DNA of 64,000 nt. Origin: Arachnopeziza araneosa (Eukaryota; Ascomycota; Leotiomycetes; Helotiales; Arachnopezizaceae). Where the stretch lies: positions 310,001 through 374,000 of the forward strand of contig QYAI01000024.1 of assembly GCA_003988855.1 (NCBI GenBank). The letters are read 5' to 3'. The notes under the pieces are model-generated. The model saw only the letters and a list, made by a program, of their open reading frames with translations, ran no database searches and was not told the origin of the DNA. Below, piece after piece: positions 41,701 through 54,169 of the stretch. The stretch's first letter is position 1. Every line of letters starts with the position of its first letter. The position numbers were made by a program, and so were the translations under genes.

Positions 41701-42785
41701 ATTCAGACATATTCGCAGTTGGTTCAGGCGGCGGAGGGATAGGAATGTTTGGTGGTTCAGAGATATACTGAGATTGTGGTCGAGCCTTCTCTTTTTTTGG
41801 CCCTTTGGAGAATAGTTTGAGACCCGCAGGTAGTGTAGATACAGGACGATAAAATGAGGACGATGCGGATGTATTTGGTCGTCCACCAACATCGAGTGAA
41901 GGTCTTGGCCCTAGTTTGACTTTTGGTCTTCCACTTGACCCGTATGACGAATAATCGAGTCTTGTAGAGCGTTGAGATTCACTAATTGATCTCGTTGGTG
42001 ATCGTGCCTCGCTTTCTGAGCTCCTCGGTTCCCGAGGAGGGGAAAGAGTTACTGGATCGATAGGTTGAGGCTGAGAGCCTGTTGGAGGTGGTATATTTGT
42101 AGGTAAAGCGGGTTGTAGTGTCGAGGATTGCTGACTTCCAGATACCGAGTGTCTCTTTGCAGTAGAAGGTCGCTCCTCTGGTACAGTGGACTGTCGCTTT
42201 GCTCGAATTTCCTCCTCTTCCTCTTCCGCAATTTCCATCAACCGACGTCTTCGAAGGGAACTTGTCGATGAAGATGTAGATCCGGACGCGGTATGAAGCG
42301 AGCAAGCCGCGGAAAGAGTTGTATCTCGAAGTTCTTTTGAGGAGGTTATTGGGAAAACAGTATCGTGGGGAGAAAAGTACTCCGTCACCGCGTTGAAGTG
42401 AACAGTAACGCGTGCTAGCGCTTTGTTAATTCTGGAAATTCGTAGAAGAAGTTCCACCTCTCACCTTGCACTAATCTCGAACACTCTTCAGGCACATATT
42501 TGATCACCACGTTTCTCCTTCTGTAGCGCAGAAAGCCGAAGAGAGGTGATGGTTCCTCGTAGTTTGCTATAGCATTCCGAATCTCGACGATTCCTCCATT
42601 GCCTCGTCCCAGCAGGTCGACCTCATCGCGCGAGACGTATTTGAGCAGAAACCTGTACAACTCTGTCAGTCCAGGATCCTCCCCCTGCGCATTTCTCGGA
42701 TCGGAGCTCACCATCCTCCAGGTTCTGCCACCGCAGTAGTATGGGCCTCTTTGATCTTTGGATCATCCAATCCGTTCAACGACAT
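38791..42785 (-). CDS. Large fungal protein with ADF-H-like N-terminus and PH-like C-terminus, 1276 aa
   Basis: Four exons on the minus strand (42785-42712, 42652-42465, 42414-38884, 38828-38791) join in phase. The N-terminus MSLNGLDDPKIKEAHTTAVA is joined to PGGWFLLKYVSRDEVDLLGR and continues with FGFLRYRRRNVVIKYVPEEC, LVQARVTVHFNAVTEYFSPH and HDTVFPITSSKELRDTTL. This resembles an actin-depolymerising-factor homology fold and is the conserved start of a fungus-specific family. Residues of about 150-1130 are disordered, rich in Ser/Pro/Thr and basic patches. The C-terminal 110 residues (PDTLLWKRRTMFLDSQGYLI, RRFHLSEFRTPSIPDVEIQE, then VVLDFLEGGELQVACEDRAG) form a PH-like domain. An actin- or membrane-linked scaffold is likely but unproven. 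The last coding exon is only 38 nt. Confidence 0.85.
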
Positions 42786-44504
42786 CTCCTTACGGGTTGT
42801 TGCAATGGCCGTGTGCGACCGGTTCAGCTTTTTGAAGAACAATCGCTAAGAAGTGTGGACGAATATTCAGGGGTAAGATGCTGCCGGAACATTATACGTC
42901 CAGGAGAATCATCTGGGCCTAGCAGATGTCGAATCCGTCGAGACCCAGGTGTCTAGGTAGTATCCAAAAAAAAATGATGCTCAGAGAAGGATGCAAAAAC
43001 GAGTCGAAAAAATGGGATTGTCGAATCAACGGACCGGCACGGTGAGAATCTTCGGATCTTTTCTTTCCTGGAGTCGAGGAGCGCAGCTGCCAGTTGCCCA
43101 ATAAGGCCAAAGCTCAGCAGGGGCTCGACTAATAGCGTGTGTGTGCTTGAAAGGGGGTCAGGTTCAGGGCCGCCGGGTCCTGCAGAGACGCCGTCGCAGC
43201 GCCAATGTTAGATTGGGCGCGAGCGATGGGATATTTCCCGTGAGAGGAGGGCTCGCGGAGAAGTGAGGCGTGGGTGACGGAGGAAAGATGCGAGACATTT
43301 GCTTTTATCATTCTTCGCGCGGCCATCGTTTGGTTTGACCTATTAATGCATGATTGTTTCTTGCACTGCAACGTCGAGGCGATCGCTCGCTCAGACCATT
43401 TTCCTTTTCCCCCCTCTCAAACTTGCACACGCTCAGATCCTCTTTGCTGTTGTTAATGAGCTTCAGAACAAGCAGCAAGGCTGGCTGGAGCCAATGACAG
43501 TGGCGATGTGTGCATTCGCATAGATTGGACGGTCTGAATTCTTCAAAGAGGCCGCCTTCCGGTGCTTCTTGTGGAGGGAGGGACCCATGCTTCCGACCGT
43601 TTCTCGTTCAGGCTTGCTTCTGAACATGGAGAGCAATTCACGTATCACATTGCGGGGTCTTTGGTTCATCCTGTTCGTAAGATCCCATCGCACGGCAAAT
43701 CTATTCCTAGTAGCATGGCATTAGGATGCCCACCCATATTGACGGCCCTTAACCAAGAACGGACAAACTCTACCTCACCACTCATCTTACTTTGGCCTGT
43801 TGTGAACCGTTGCAGACTACCTACTTTCTTCGCCCGGATATCACAAGGAAAAGACCTTTCCTATCACCCAGGCAAACAGAAGCCCTAGCTGTGCCCTACA
43901 TCGCAAAATCCGGAGATTTATTCTGCTTTCTCGAGTTTCAAGCCCAAATTCGATCCTCTACTAATTGATTTAACACTCTCACTGATACTTGGTAAGGTGG
44001 GTCGAATGCCAAAAAAGACGCCACAAATATGATATCATGCTTCTTAGAGTGTAAAAATATGTTTTCATCAAAATATTACTACCCAGTAACAGACAGGAAA
44101 ACTGGCGTTTTGTGCGGTAGGAGAAGTGTTTGACTGTTGGATCACTGAGAGGCTAATTGTAAATTCAATGTATCTTACAGGAACCGGTCTCTAGAAATTG
44201 GGACGATTGTAAAAATATTCCAAAGATAAAGATATGAAAAAGATCCGAAGGACTCTTCTTTATGTTTTAAGGCTATTATTAAACCCTGGAGAAGAACTAC
44301 AACACAGTTGTGAGATCGGGCGTTCCGTACTAACAGTAATTTTGGGTCCGTGCGCGAAATCCCTAGCTAGGTACGACGGAAAAACTTAAGCTGCTTCTAT
44401 CAAAGGAGACTTCCGTAAAGAAAGACTTCACAACTACAACCACTTAGTCTCCCACCACCAAAACAACTCGCATTTCCGCAGATCCTCATTTCACACTCAT
44501 TAAA
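42786..44504. other. Long divergent intergenic region between the ADF-H/PH-like gene and TOM22
   Basis: 1.72 kb with several short unrelated open frames on both strands and no family match. It should contain both promoters. I found no repeat longer than about 12 bp, no tRNA-like cloverleaf and no transposon ends by eye. A non-coding transcript cannot be excluded. Confidence 0.5.
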
Positions 44505-45082
44505 ATGGTTGAGTTAGTTGAGGTCGAGGATGAGTCTTTTGAGACCAAGCAAGCAGGACCCTCTGACAATGAAGACGACTATTACACTGATACCGGTTTG
44601 TACACCAACCGCCGCATAATCCACTTCTAATTAGATTCTGTAGACTCCGAGATCTCCACTGATGATGAAGACAATGTTCCCGAAGAAGAGACACTCACAG
44701 ATCGACTCCTAGCCCTCCGAGACATCATACCCCCAACTACCAGATCCTACATCGCCGGCAAGGTTGACACAACTACCAGTTGGATTAAATCTGGCCTGTT
44801 ATTCAGTGGCAAGACTTTGTGGGTCGTAAGCACCAGTGCGTTACTATTAGGCGTACCGTGGGCATTGGCTTTTGCGGAGGAGCAGCAGATGGTCGAGATG
44901 GAGAAAGAGATGAAGATGAGAGAAATGGGCAGCGAGGTATCTATCTTCCAATACCTTCTGCTAAGAAGAGTCTGTATTTCAACAGACTGGTACTAATTGT
45001 TCAACAGATGCTCTCATCAGGTTCCACGGCCGGTGCTCTGAATGCACAACTTGGAGCACAACAAGGAAAGCCTGCTTTGTAA
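44505..45082 (+). CDS. TOM22: Mitochondrial import receptor subunit Tom22
   Basis: Three exons, 44505-44595, 44635-44936 and 45008-45082, give 155 aa. The N-terminal cytosolic domain is strongly acidic (ELVEVEDESFETK, DEDNVPEEETL), as needed to bind presequences. A conserved amphipathic helix (TLTDRLLALRDIIPPTTR) leads to the single transmembrane segment at about 88-110 (SGKTLWVVSTSALLLGVPWA). The short intermembrane-space tail holds EEQQMVEMEKEMKMREMG and a Gln/Ala-rich end. Tom22 is the central receptor and organiser of the TOM complex. It is first in a run of seven plus-strand genes. Confidence 0.93.
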
Positions 45083-45344
45083 TAATGGATTCACTTTGGG
45101 TGCCTTTGATGGAAGGAAGTTATGGGTCAATAGATGAAACGATTGCATTGTATATCAGCGAGTGTAGGAAAGGGGTGCATACATGGAAGGCTTGGTTGTA
45201 GCCAACTCTTGTAGTTTTAGTCTCTCATCTCATGAACACGGACGTTCAGTGTCTGCACTGCAGCTCGTCTGAATAACTTTTTCTAAACTGGAATTGTATA
45301 CAATCGGTGAGGCATTTCTTTCTGACTGTGGCCACCTGATTAAA

Positions 45345-47305
45345 ATGGCTGGCCTACGTAATTTGAATCATTGGCCTACCAGACAAGGCTACGTTTCGCA
45401 AGCATTGACGGCTACCCCCGAAAGAAGTGACGGAGAAAATCTCTTCGATTCATCAACAGATGATCTGGGATTTTTTGCAAGTGCTTTACCTGTACAAAAT
45501 GCCCATATCATTTTCTCGGCGTGTATCTCTGCTCCCTCGAAGTTTTGGGACGGATTCTCGTGAAAGGAGGCGCCAAACAACATAGTTCGTGGAACCCCTT
45601 GATACCTCAAACCAAGTTCTCTTTACTAACTCTCAATTCAGCCCTCTCGCAAATAGCAGCCGGAAGAAAGACCGAAGGTAGGTTGATTTTTGATCTCGAG
45701 CGTTTAAATCAACTTACATTTTTTAGATGGCCACTCGTGCTCAGATTTTGGAAGGGATCGATTCACGGCAGTATGAAAATATATGATCCTTACTAATTTT
45801 TGGACCTCTCGCTCATTTCCTGCTTCAAGCAATCCTTCTTCCAGTTTTCATCCATTCCGTGCTAGCAGCGTTTGTTGTTTATATAAATCAGCATATTAAT
45901 CGCGATTTCAATCTCCCAAGTAGTATTGTAAGTACCTGTCAGGTCATTTTCAATACAGCTCTGATAAAGTCATTAGATACCTTCTCTCAGCATAGTTGTC
46001 GGTCTTATGCTTGTTTTCAGAAACCAAACAGCATATTCTCGATTCTGGGGTGGTAGATGTCATCTTAATGAGGTCACAACAGCTATTCGGTGTCTCAGCC
46101 GTCAAATTTTGGTGCTCGTACCAGCTCCGGCACTCACAAGTCTTCACTCGGTCGTTTCGAACGACTCTTTACTTCCAAAAAGCTTCAGGAATTCAAAGGA
46201 TGCACCAAATTATACCGACGGAAGCAGTGGGCACGGAAGTCCCGAGGTCTCAATTTCAAAAACGGATGAGCTGAGGACTATCGAGACAGTCAGAATTCTG
46301 ATTGCTATGCTATACACAATCAAGAATCATCTTAGAGCAGAATGGGGAGTTGCTTTAAGTCCCGGAACAATGATCACCGAGGCTGGCCAAGAAGCAAATG
46401 CGGATGAGTATGGCGATCTACTTCCTCCTGGATTGAAGGGCTATGAGCACAGAGGTCTTGGATTGACTCTAGAGTTGGCAACTTTCATAGAAAAGTTTAT
46501 TCAATATGGAGTGAAAAAGTATGTTCTGCTGGAAGTGGCTTAGAATTTACTAACTCTAATGCTCAGGGAATGGTTTCACAATGCAGCTTCAGGTTCTATG
46601 CTTTCACACCTGGATGCCTTGACGGCCGCCTATGGTAGTATGGAGGTTATTAGACTAGTTCCAATTCCAGTAGCACATTTGTAGGTCCTTCAACCCGGAC
46701 AAGCTTGCGCAATCTGCTCACGATTCCGAGAATTCATCACAAGCAAACACTTGCCTTATTCTGTGGGATTCTACCATTTGCTATGGCTTCTGAAATGGAC
46801 TGGTGGGCCGTACCGCTTGTTGGTTTTGTTGCATTTACGCTGTAAGTACAAGAAGACGATAATCTCTTTCCGAGCTACCAAGACTGACATCTTGAAAAGG
46901 TACGGGATTGAAGGCATTGCCCAGACATACGAAGATCCATTTGGGGTAGCAAAGATTGATATCAATATGGATGATATTGTCGTGGACGCTCGTCGAGAAG
47001 TAGAGTGTCTCTTGACTGCATGGCAAACTCAAGGCCAAGGCAATGCGGGAATTTTTCGTCCTCGTGTTTGGGATATGCCAAAGTCGGATGATTCGAGCGA
47101 ATACTCGAATAGCGACGTTCTTCCAAACGAAGATAGACAAAGCCGAAGTCAGGTGAAGTTTATGGTGAGCGATTTGAGTGAAAGAACAGAAGGAAATGAC
47201 TTTCCAAGTGAGCGAACATCTGGTCTTTCGAATCTATTGGGCGGTGGAAGTCCTAGTACACCACCTTTGACTATGGGATCACGTCGTCCCAGACCAACTG
47301 AATAG
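45345..47305 (+). CDS. Bestrophin-like (UPF0187/RFP-TM) anion channel, 544 aa
   Basis: Seven exons are proposed: 45345-45480, 45543-45770, 45830-45927, 45977-46518, 46567-46680, 46731-46841, 46900-47305. All phases agree. Exon 2 ends RFWKGSIHG and, after an intron with TACTAAT, continues TILLPVFIHSVLAAFVVY. Later, IPSLSIVVGLMLVFRNQTAY and SRFWGG give the bestrophin pore/neck signature. Further conserved blocks are GYEHRGLGLTLELATFIEKF and AHLIHHKQTLALFCGILPFA. The region GFVAFTLYGIEGIAQTYEDP contains the DPFG end of the family. Homologues are anion channels of the plasma membrane or organelles. The first exon and its junction (45480/45543) are the least certain; they were chosen because exon 2 lacks an ATG and this junction keeps frame. 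Confidence 0.82.
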
Positions 47306-47580
47306 GTAGACCTCAAGCTAGCTACCATTATAATGAGCACTTTTACATTTGAGTTCATCACGTGATTAGGCGTTTTGCCCCGCCGTGTTGTCTGCAACAG
47401 CATAAATTCCCATGATGACTGCTCTTCACTGAACCTAGGAACATACACTTCGAGACAGTGATAAACATTATCTACTTGTGTAATTTTGGGCTCCTTCGCA
47501 CAGTTTGGTATGCCCCAATAAACATCCTGCATTTCGTTCTCGTTGAAGCAGTTGCATACACCCATTGTATCGACGCGCAA

Positions 47581-49888
47581 ATGTCTTCATCCAATATCGA
47601 CCGCCTCACCCGCCGCACACGACAGACGCGCTTGAAGTTCGATGCTGCTGATCCAAGCTCTTCTGCTTCGAGTAGGTCACCCGCCAAAGTGCGTTACGAA
47701 CTTCCCGGGAAGCAGAAGCAGAATAAGAAGCAATCACCTGCTGCCAGCTGCGAGTCAGAGGATACTGAAAGCGACGACGTTCTTACATCCACTACTACCA
47801 AGCGCCTCACCGCTAGACGCTCGCCGTTTAAGTTACTTCCTACTCCAGCAAGATCTTCTCAAGTCCACAGAAATGGTTCAGCTAGTAAGTAATGGTAGAA
47901 ATCTTCTGTATTATCACCTTATATACTTATTCTAATGGCTCTTCTTCCAGGTCGATCTTCCAATATTGAGGTAGTAATTTCCTCGAGCCCCATTACAGTG
48001 CGAGAAAGCTCGAAATTATGGAATGTTGCATTCACTGGGGGAGATCATACAAACAATACACTAGAAGGATCTGAGCCAGAGCCTACACCAACAAAAACAC
48101 AGTCGCACAAGAGAGGCGCGCCCATTTTGAGTGATAGCGAGGAGACTGTGTTCTCAAAGACACCCAAACTCCCACGTATACGCAGCCAAATATCGCCCAA
48201 GCTCACTACGAAGGGCAAATCTTCACAAGAGCCAATCACACTTTCTGAACTCAGTGAAGATGAGATCGCGCTACCTGCAAGAAAGCCTAGGAATAGCATA
48301 TTCGGAAATAGCCAAGGTTCAAGCTCAAAGCGTACCAAGCAATCCATCACTCTCGACAGCGACTCCGATAGTGACCTTGTTATATCATCGCCAAAGCGCT
48401 CTCAAAGACCTGCGTTCAAGCCTAGGCATTCTATTACTTTGGAGGACTCGGATGAGGATGTTAGACCCTCATCTTCAAAACGCAATCGAAAGCCAACAAA
48501 GAACGATACAAATGATGATCTCCTACCGTCCCCTTTGAAACGGCGAAGACCGCAGCTTGAGACAGACGAGGATGATGATCTGTTGCCGTCCCCATTGAAG
48601 CGTCGAAGACCACAGCTGGAAACGGACGAGGATGATGAGGACGAATCACCATTGCCTACTAGGCAACATCATCATGGACGAGGAAAGGAAAAGGAATCGA
48701 GCGATATTGATAATGAGACGGAAGAAACAACACCTCAACGCTTCACTCGACAACGAAAAGTCAAAAAACATCGTACTGAGAAAGAAAAGCAAATGGAAAT
48801 TCTCAAACGGAAGCGGGCTGGTGAGGCCATTGATAAGTTGACAACTTCCGAGTCGGAATCTGGAGAAGGAAGTGAAGAGGAGCTTCAAGAACTTTCAGAT
48901 TTCGAAGATGACGATGAAGAGCTAGAGGAAATTCAAGATCGTTCCAAGAGAAAGAAGCTTGACTCTCCCGCTGGGGACGTGCTTGATGATTCGGATTTTA
49001 TTGTAGAAGACGACGAAGGCCCTTTAGGTGTTCCCCACTATTCGTTGTCAATGCCGCTTGCATTTACACATGCGGCTCATAAGCCACTAAAAGAACATTT
49101 TCAAGATGTGGTTGAGTGGATGGTCAAAAACAAAATCCATCCGGCATTCCCTCGGGATGACGAGGTCTATAATCAAGCTTTTAGAAAGCTGGACGATGAA
49201 TCTAATGGCCTAGCGAAGAGCAAATTTTCCTCATCACAGTGGACAAAGGACTTCACAGTTGCTCTGTACGCTCGACCCCATGTTTCCTTCGGGCCTCTCG
49301 CTGAAGGAGAAGGCTTCGATCCTCTTAGCGGTCGACCCAAGTGTGATGCGTGCAATCACAGATCTCACATTCCATCTTTTGTGATCCAGTTTCAAGGGAA
49401 GGCTTATGATAAAAGAACTTTGGAAGAGCTTGATCAGGGTATTGAAGACGGCTTGTCGGACTCAGATTCTGATGGTTCTGATGGTTCTAATGCCAAGAGC
49501 TATGACCAGAATGGCCAACTCATTCCGCCTGAGGAAACAAGATGGTGCAGCGGAAGGTATGGTTTGATCACGATTTGATAGTAGGAGATCCTGTTGACAC
49601 GTCTCTAGATTCTGCAAGGCTAACGCTGAGCTTGCCCATACACTGATACACTGGAAATTCTCACTCAATGAATGGGTGATTGATAGTCTCCGGCTGGACG
49701 GCTATCTGACCCCCGAGAAGCTTGCCGAACGTGACAAGATGAACTCCAAACAGCTTAATAAATTGGCCAATAAACTTGTTGATGATTGGGTAGAGAGAGG
49801 TACGATAAAGGAGCTTTATCGCGACTACAAAAACCAAGTGAAAGCGGCAGCCGAGTTGAAGTCGCATGGAAAGGGTGGGTGGAAATAG
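47581..49888 (+). CDS. DUF4211-domain nuclear protein with tandem 20-aa repeat
   Basis: Three exons, 47581-47884, 47951-49556 and 49609-49888, give 729 aa. The first 400 residues are disordered, Ser/Lys-rich and carry many acidic SDSE-like sites. They include two exact copies of the peptide DDLLPSPLKRRRPQLETDED (48514-48573 and 48574-48633). A basic segment (RQRKVKKHRTEKEKQMEILK) precedes the DUF4211-type domain: LAFTHAAHKPLKEHFQDVVE, WMVKNKIHPAFPRDDEVYNQ, RPKCDACNHRSHIPSFVIQF with a Cys/His metal-like cluster, and WCSGRFCKANAELAHTLIHW across the last intron. The C-terminal 90 residues are helical. Function is unknown; nuclear location is inferred from the charge clusters. Confidence 0.88.
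48514..48633 (+). repeat. Two tandem 60-bp units encoding identical 20-aa peptides
   Basis: The two units differ at ten nucleotides and all ten are synonymous. Each contains the basic patch KRRRPQ and a LPSPLK segment that could act as a phospho-regulated nuclear localisation signal (inference). Confidence 0.85.
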
Positions 49889-51172
49889 GCGCCCTCTCGA
49901 GGGGTGTAAATATCGGCGGGAGCTTATGGGAGAAATATTGGGCATTCTAAAGGAGCTGTGCAACACATCGCTTGGAACTCGACTCTCATATGATGGATGG
50001 GTAGATAATACTAAACATGATAAGACTTACGAGAACATGTCTTGTAGATGATAGTGTTAATTGCAATGAAGGCTTGAACATTCAGACCAGTATGGACCGT
50101 GTCCATTGTCCACAAAGCAAGTCCTCTCACAACAAAGGTGACCGGAGGTTTGTCCGCGAGCACAGCCACCCACACACAACCAACGGCGATTTAACGCACA
50201 GGCTGTCCGCCACATGCACGAAATCAGAGAAGGAGAAGTTTGGGTCGGTGGGTGACCCAAGCGGGTAATTCCCGAAACCCAGAATTCCATGCCAGCGCCG
50301 CCTCGTCACTGCAAATCCCATGCTGTCGATCGGTTGGTCTCGACGCAGGGTTAATGAAGTCATGGACTGGCACGTCACTTTTGCCGCGTCAAGAGTCAAG
50401 ACGCGACGTATTCTCCGTTCCATGAGGAGGAGGCCAAATTGAGTGGCCGAAGCGATGCCTTTCTGACGATTCCGTTTTCCTCTTTGCAGTTCTTGCGGTC
50501 CACAGAGGCTGAGCATGTCTCGGGGTGACGTTCTAGAATAAGCCCTTCAACGCCTGGGCGAGACCAAGAGTGCTGTTCAGAGCTGAAGGCTCCAATCTGC
50601 ACCAGAGGAAACAAAATGAAATGAAGCCGCTTGCTTAGTTCATGCATCGTGGGCCAATCGAGGATGCGCAGAGCGGGATCCCCCTTCAGCTCAGGGAGGA
50701 AGGGAGAATGCAGCTCTGCAGCTCCTTACTGTATAGCTCTTTTACCCCATACTCTGGTGACGTAGACCCAAAGTCCCACGGTTATCGTACCAGCACGTCC
50801 ACAAGCAAGAAAAAATTAATGAACTAATGCCTTGACCGGTACAAGCACCGTCCCACCAGACGCGATCAAACCTGGAACCCTCGATCGTTGTCATGGCTGC
50901 CCTGGACTGCCTATATCTTGCCTTCTGCTTGCTATAAGTACACAGGCACCTCGTCCGCATTCCCGCGCCTACCTTTCCTCCTCATACAAACAATCCCAGA
51001 TATTCACACAATCACCACCTTCTTCCACAATCACTTTTCCCACAGGACTCAAAAACTCTGAATATTCCTCCCACAGAGACCCTTTTGTGCACGAGTCAGT
51101 CATCCAGGACTTGACAGACGTACTTTCTTCTTTTTTTCGTTCAAGATACCCATTCATCGTTCTTCAATCATC
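49889..51172 (+). other. Intergenic region upstream of the HAM1-like gene
   Basis: 1.28 kb with short open frames on both strands but no recognisable gene. A small hairpin (TTGGGTC and GACCCAA, seven pairs) lies at about 50240-50260. The 200 bp before the ATG at 51173 are rich in pyrimidines, typical of a fungal core promoter. Confidence 0.5.
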
Positions 51173-54169
51173 ATGTCTTCAGCAATAGTCAATCGTCCGA
51201 CCGACATCAAAATCAAGGAGGCGGATGTAAATCGCAAACTTCAACTATATGGCATTCTGGCTGGTATGACATCACTATCTGCCGTATTCTCATTGTTACT
51301 GACACGTTTGTTTTAGCTTTCCAAGCCGGCAAAGTTCCATCCGTCAGTTGTTATTATCATCCAATTGACCATGTAATACTAACCGTGTTTTCAGAATGAG
51401 CAAATCGATATCGCTCTTAACAGCTTCCTGCGAAGCCGTGCATTAAGCACCCCTTCGAAGAACCTTTCCGCCGAGGGCCAAGCTTTAGTGGCTGATTTCC
51501 GTGACGTTGTTGAGCAAGCCAAACATCTTCTTCTCACGAAAAACCAGGGGAACCTTCTCCAAGACTTCATCTGGCAATCACAACAGATCAATGGTGGAAA
51601 CGCGGCCCTTCCAGGTGTGCCAGTTGACAAGGAGACTGCTCAACAACACGGAAACGATGCCTTGCAAGGTCTTCGTACTCTCGGCACGCTTCTCATCTCC
51701 AACGGTCAATTCAGAAAACTTTGTAAGTTTTAATCTCAATCGCTTTGATCAATTCATCTAACAGGTGACCAGTGAATGATGCTGTCCTCCTCCTGCGCGA
51801 TGTTGCCGGTGATGCAGCTACCAAGGCTGCTTCCAAGGTCAGACCAGATGGAGAGGCATTGTCCAATATAGACAGACCTGCCGATGATAATACCTGGCAC
51901 GACGTCCCTGACATGTCTTCTGGAAACATCAAGCAGCAAATCAAGTCTACATACAACAAACAAGCACCCATTAAAGCTGACGATCTACAACAAGCTGCTG
52001 GAGATGCGACTCAAGCAGCTCATCCCAGTGGTTCTCGTGACCCAACTGAAGTCGCCGATTTAGCTGCTCAAGATCAACAGGAAGGTACCCAATCTGGCAT
52101 TGACGCTCAATCCGGTCTCCAAAGCGGTATTGAAACACTCCGTCAGCGCGCATCAGAAAATATTTCCGAGGATACCAAGGACTCGGCCAGGCAACGCAGA
52201 GAGCAAACAAAGAATTATTTGTCCTCGAAGATGCCGCAAGAGCGTCGTGACCAAGTTGTTTATCGACTGAAGAAGATGGTTGTCGAGTGCCAAGGCCACC
52301 CAGACTATCAAGAAGCTATCACAACCCTCCTTACTTTGGCAGAAACCTACGGAGGTCACGCCAACACAATCGGCCAACAGTCTGTTGGCACCGTTAAGGG
52401 TGCACATACTGACGATTCGCTGCAACTCGCCGAAGCTGATTTGAAGACACTTATTGAGCGATTTGCTAATGGTACTTCGACAGACCATCTACTCGAGGCC
52501 TTCAACAACATCTATCGCGATGCCGATAGAGATCCTGAGCTAAAGAACTGGTTCAAAGCTATCGATGCTTATATTCGCAAGTGTCTTCAGCAACAAGGCT
52601 ACGTTATGGATGATGCCGCCACCAATGAATGGAACAAGCTTTACGACCAAGGCAATTTCTTGCTCCGTGACCGCTACCGTAATCACACCGACCGTATTGT
52701 GGATGAGGTTAAATTCCTCGCCGACCAGTTCGACCAAGATGTTCAGAATAAGCGATTTGGGGCATCCATGCAGAAACTCTTCAACGATCTCGGGAATGAC
52801 GAGAATGGCAAGCCTACCTTCAAGCCACATTTAATCAAAGATCTTACCGAGGTCATTCTACCTGCTATCTTCGAGAATATCAGATATGTGCCCATTCCTC
52901 GACTTGAATTCTCTGATCCCATGATTGACATGGTTGTCGAGAATTTGGTTATTGAGAGTGATAACTTGATGCCCAATATCTTTGAGTTTGCTAATGGTAT
53001 GAACCCTGTCGCACAGTTATCTTACAAACTAACTTTATTCAGATAATTACTTCAGATGGGGTAGAAAGAAGATTGCCAACAAGAATCGCAACTCTGCCAC
53101 TCTATCTGTTTCTGGTATCCAGATGGATCTCCGAGATGTTGCTTTCTATGTTAAGAAGAAGCAAGGATTCCCTAGCATCAGTGATCTTGGTGTTGCTGAC
53201 ATCTTTCTTGGTGGTGAAGGCTTCTGTTTTAAGATTAAGATGTCCACAGCTGATGAGAATGATCGTCAAAACTTCTTCAAGGTTGACAAGGTATGCATAC
53301 TTTGAACATAAATATTACGAAAAGTTCTAATATATGATTAGGTCGATGTGCAAGTCAAGAACTTCAACATTAAGCTCAAGCAGTCCAAACATAAACTATT
53401 GTTTGCCCTCGTCAAGCCTATTATGTTGAAGGTTATGCGTCCTGCTCTTCAAAAAATCCTTGAGAAGCAAATCAAGGACAACGTTCACCAACTTGATAGC
53501 ATGCTTTATCAAGTCAAACTTGAAGCCGATCGTGCTCAACAAGAGATCAAGGAAAACCCAGAAAATGCCCCCAACATCTATCAACGATATGCCAACGCCG
53601 CACAGAAGAATTTCATGCAAGGCAAGAATAAGGCTCAAGACGTGGCTGCTGGCAAGAAGGTCAACGTGGCCATGACTAAACAAGACTCGATTTTCCCTGA
53701 TATTCACTTGCCAGGCGGTATCTCGTCCAAGGCCACTGAATACAAGGAACTTGCAACGAAAGGTGACAAGTGGGAGTCTCCTGTCTTCAAGCTGGGCACT
53801 GCACCCACCTCATCCAACATTACATCAGCTCCCGAGATTGCTCGTAAGGAGCATTCAGTTACTAATGGTGGTGTTCGTGATCCTCAGAATGTTGGGAATA
53901 CGACCTCTGCGACCAGTCAATTGAATGATCCATCAGCTCAAGCCGCTGGTACTACCAATGGACCGACGAACACTGCTACCTTCAGCAACCAAGTTGACCA
54001 GGCATTCAGCAACGGCGTCAATGGCAAGGAGAATGGAGGAGCCAATGGTCGTTCTACCGGCTATAGCAATGGTCTGACTGGTGATAAGACAAACGGCGCT
54101 ACTAACGGTCATGCCAACGGAAAGACAACTCTGGGCTCCAACAACCCCGTTTTTACTGGTTCAGTCTAA
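51173..54169 (+). CDS. HAM1-like domain protein (fungal lipid-transfer-like), 914 aa
   Basis: Six exons (51173-51263, 51317-51342, 51395-51722, 51773-52996, 53043-53290, 53342-54169) join in phase; exon 2 is only 26 nt. The start is MSSAIVNRPTDIKIKEADVN, then FQAGKVPSNEQIDIALNSFL. Large helical and beta regions follow: VYRLKKMVVECQGHPDYQEA, YDQGNFLLRDRYRNHTDRIV and PHLIKDLTEVILPAIFENIR. Next come EFANDNYFRWGRKKIANKNR and NFNIKLKQSKHKLLFALVKP. This order corresponds to the HAM1_N and HAM1_C domains of fungal proteins, which resemble BPI/SMP lipid-binding modules. The last 150 residues are Asn/Gly/Thr-rich low complexity (TNGATNGHANGKTTLG). Substrate and membrane target are unknown. Confidence 0.85.

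Noticed and set aside
43463..43693. 76-codon minus-strand frame ending CCLF, like a prenylation motif
   Set aside because: No homologous feature, poor surrounding context, and short Cys-ending frames are common by chance.
45678..45726. Possible intron (GTAGGT...TTTTAG) inside bestrophin exon 2
   Set aside because: Its removal breaks the frame, while the unspliced sequence reads into the conserved RFWKGSIHG block.
45750..45830. Apparent in-frame TGA in the bestrophin-like gene (reading DSRQYENI*SLLIFGPLAHF)
   Set aside because: A 59-nt intron with GTATGA donor, TACTAAT branch point and TTCAAG acceptor removes it and gives continuous phase (SIHG-TILLPVF), so no pseudogene is needed.
50238..50262. 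Short hairpin (TTGGGTC/GACCCAA) as a possible terminator or RNA element
   Set aside because: Seven base pairs in a long spacer is expected by chance and has no associated U-tract or conservation evidence.
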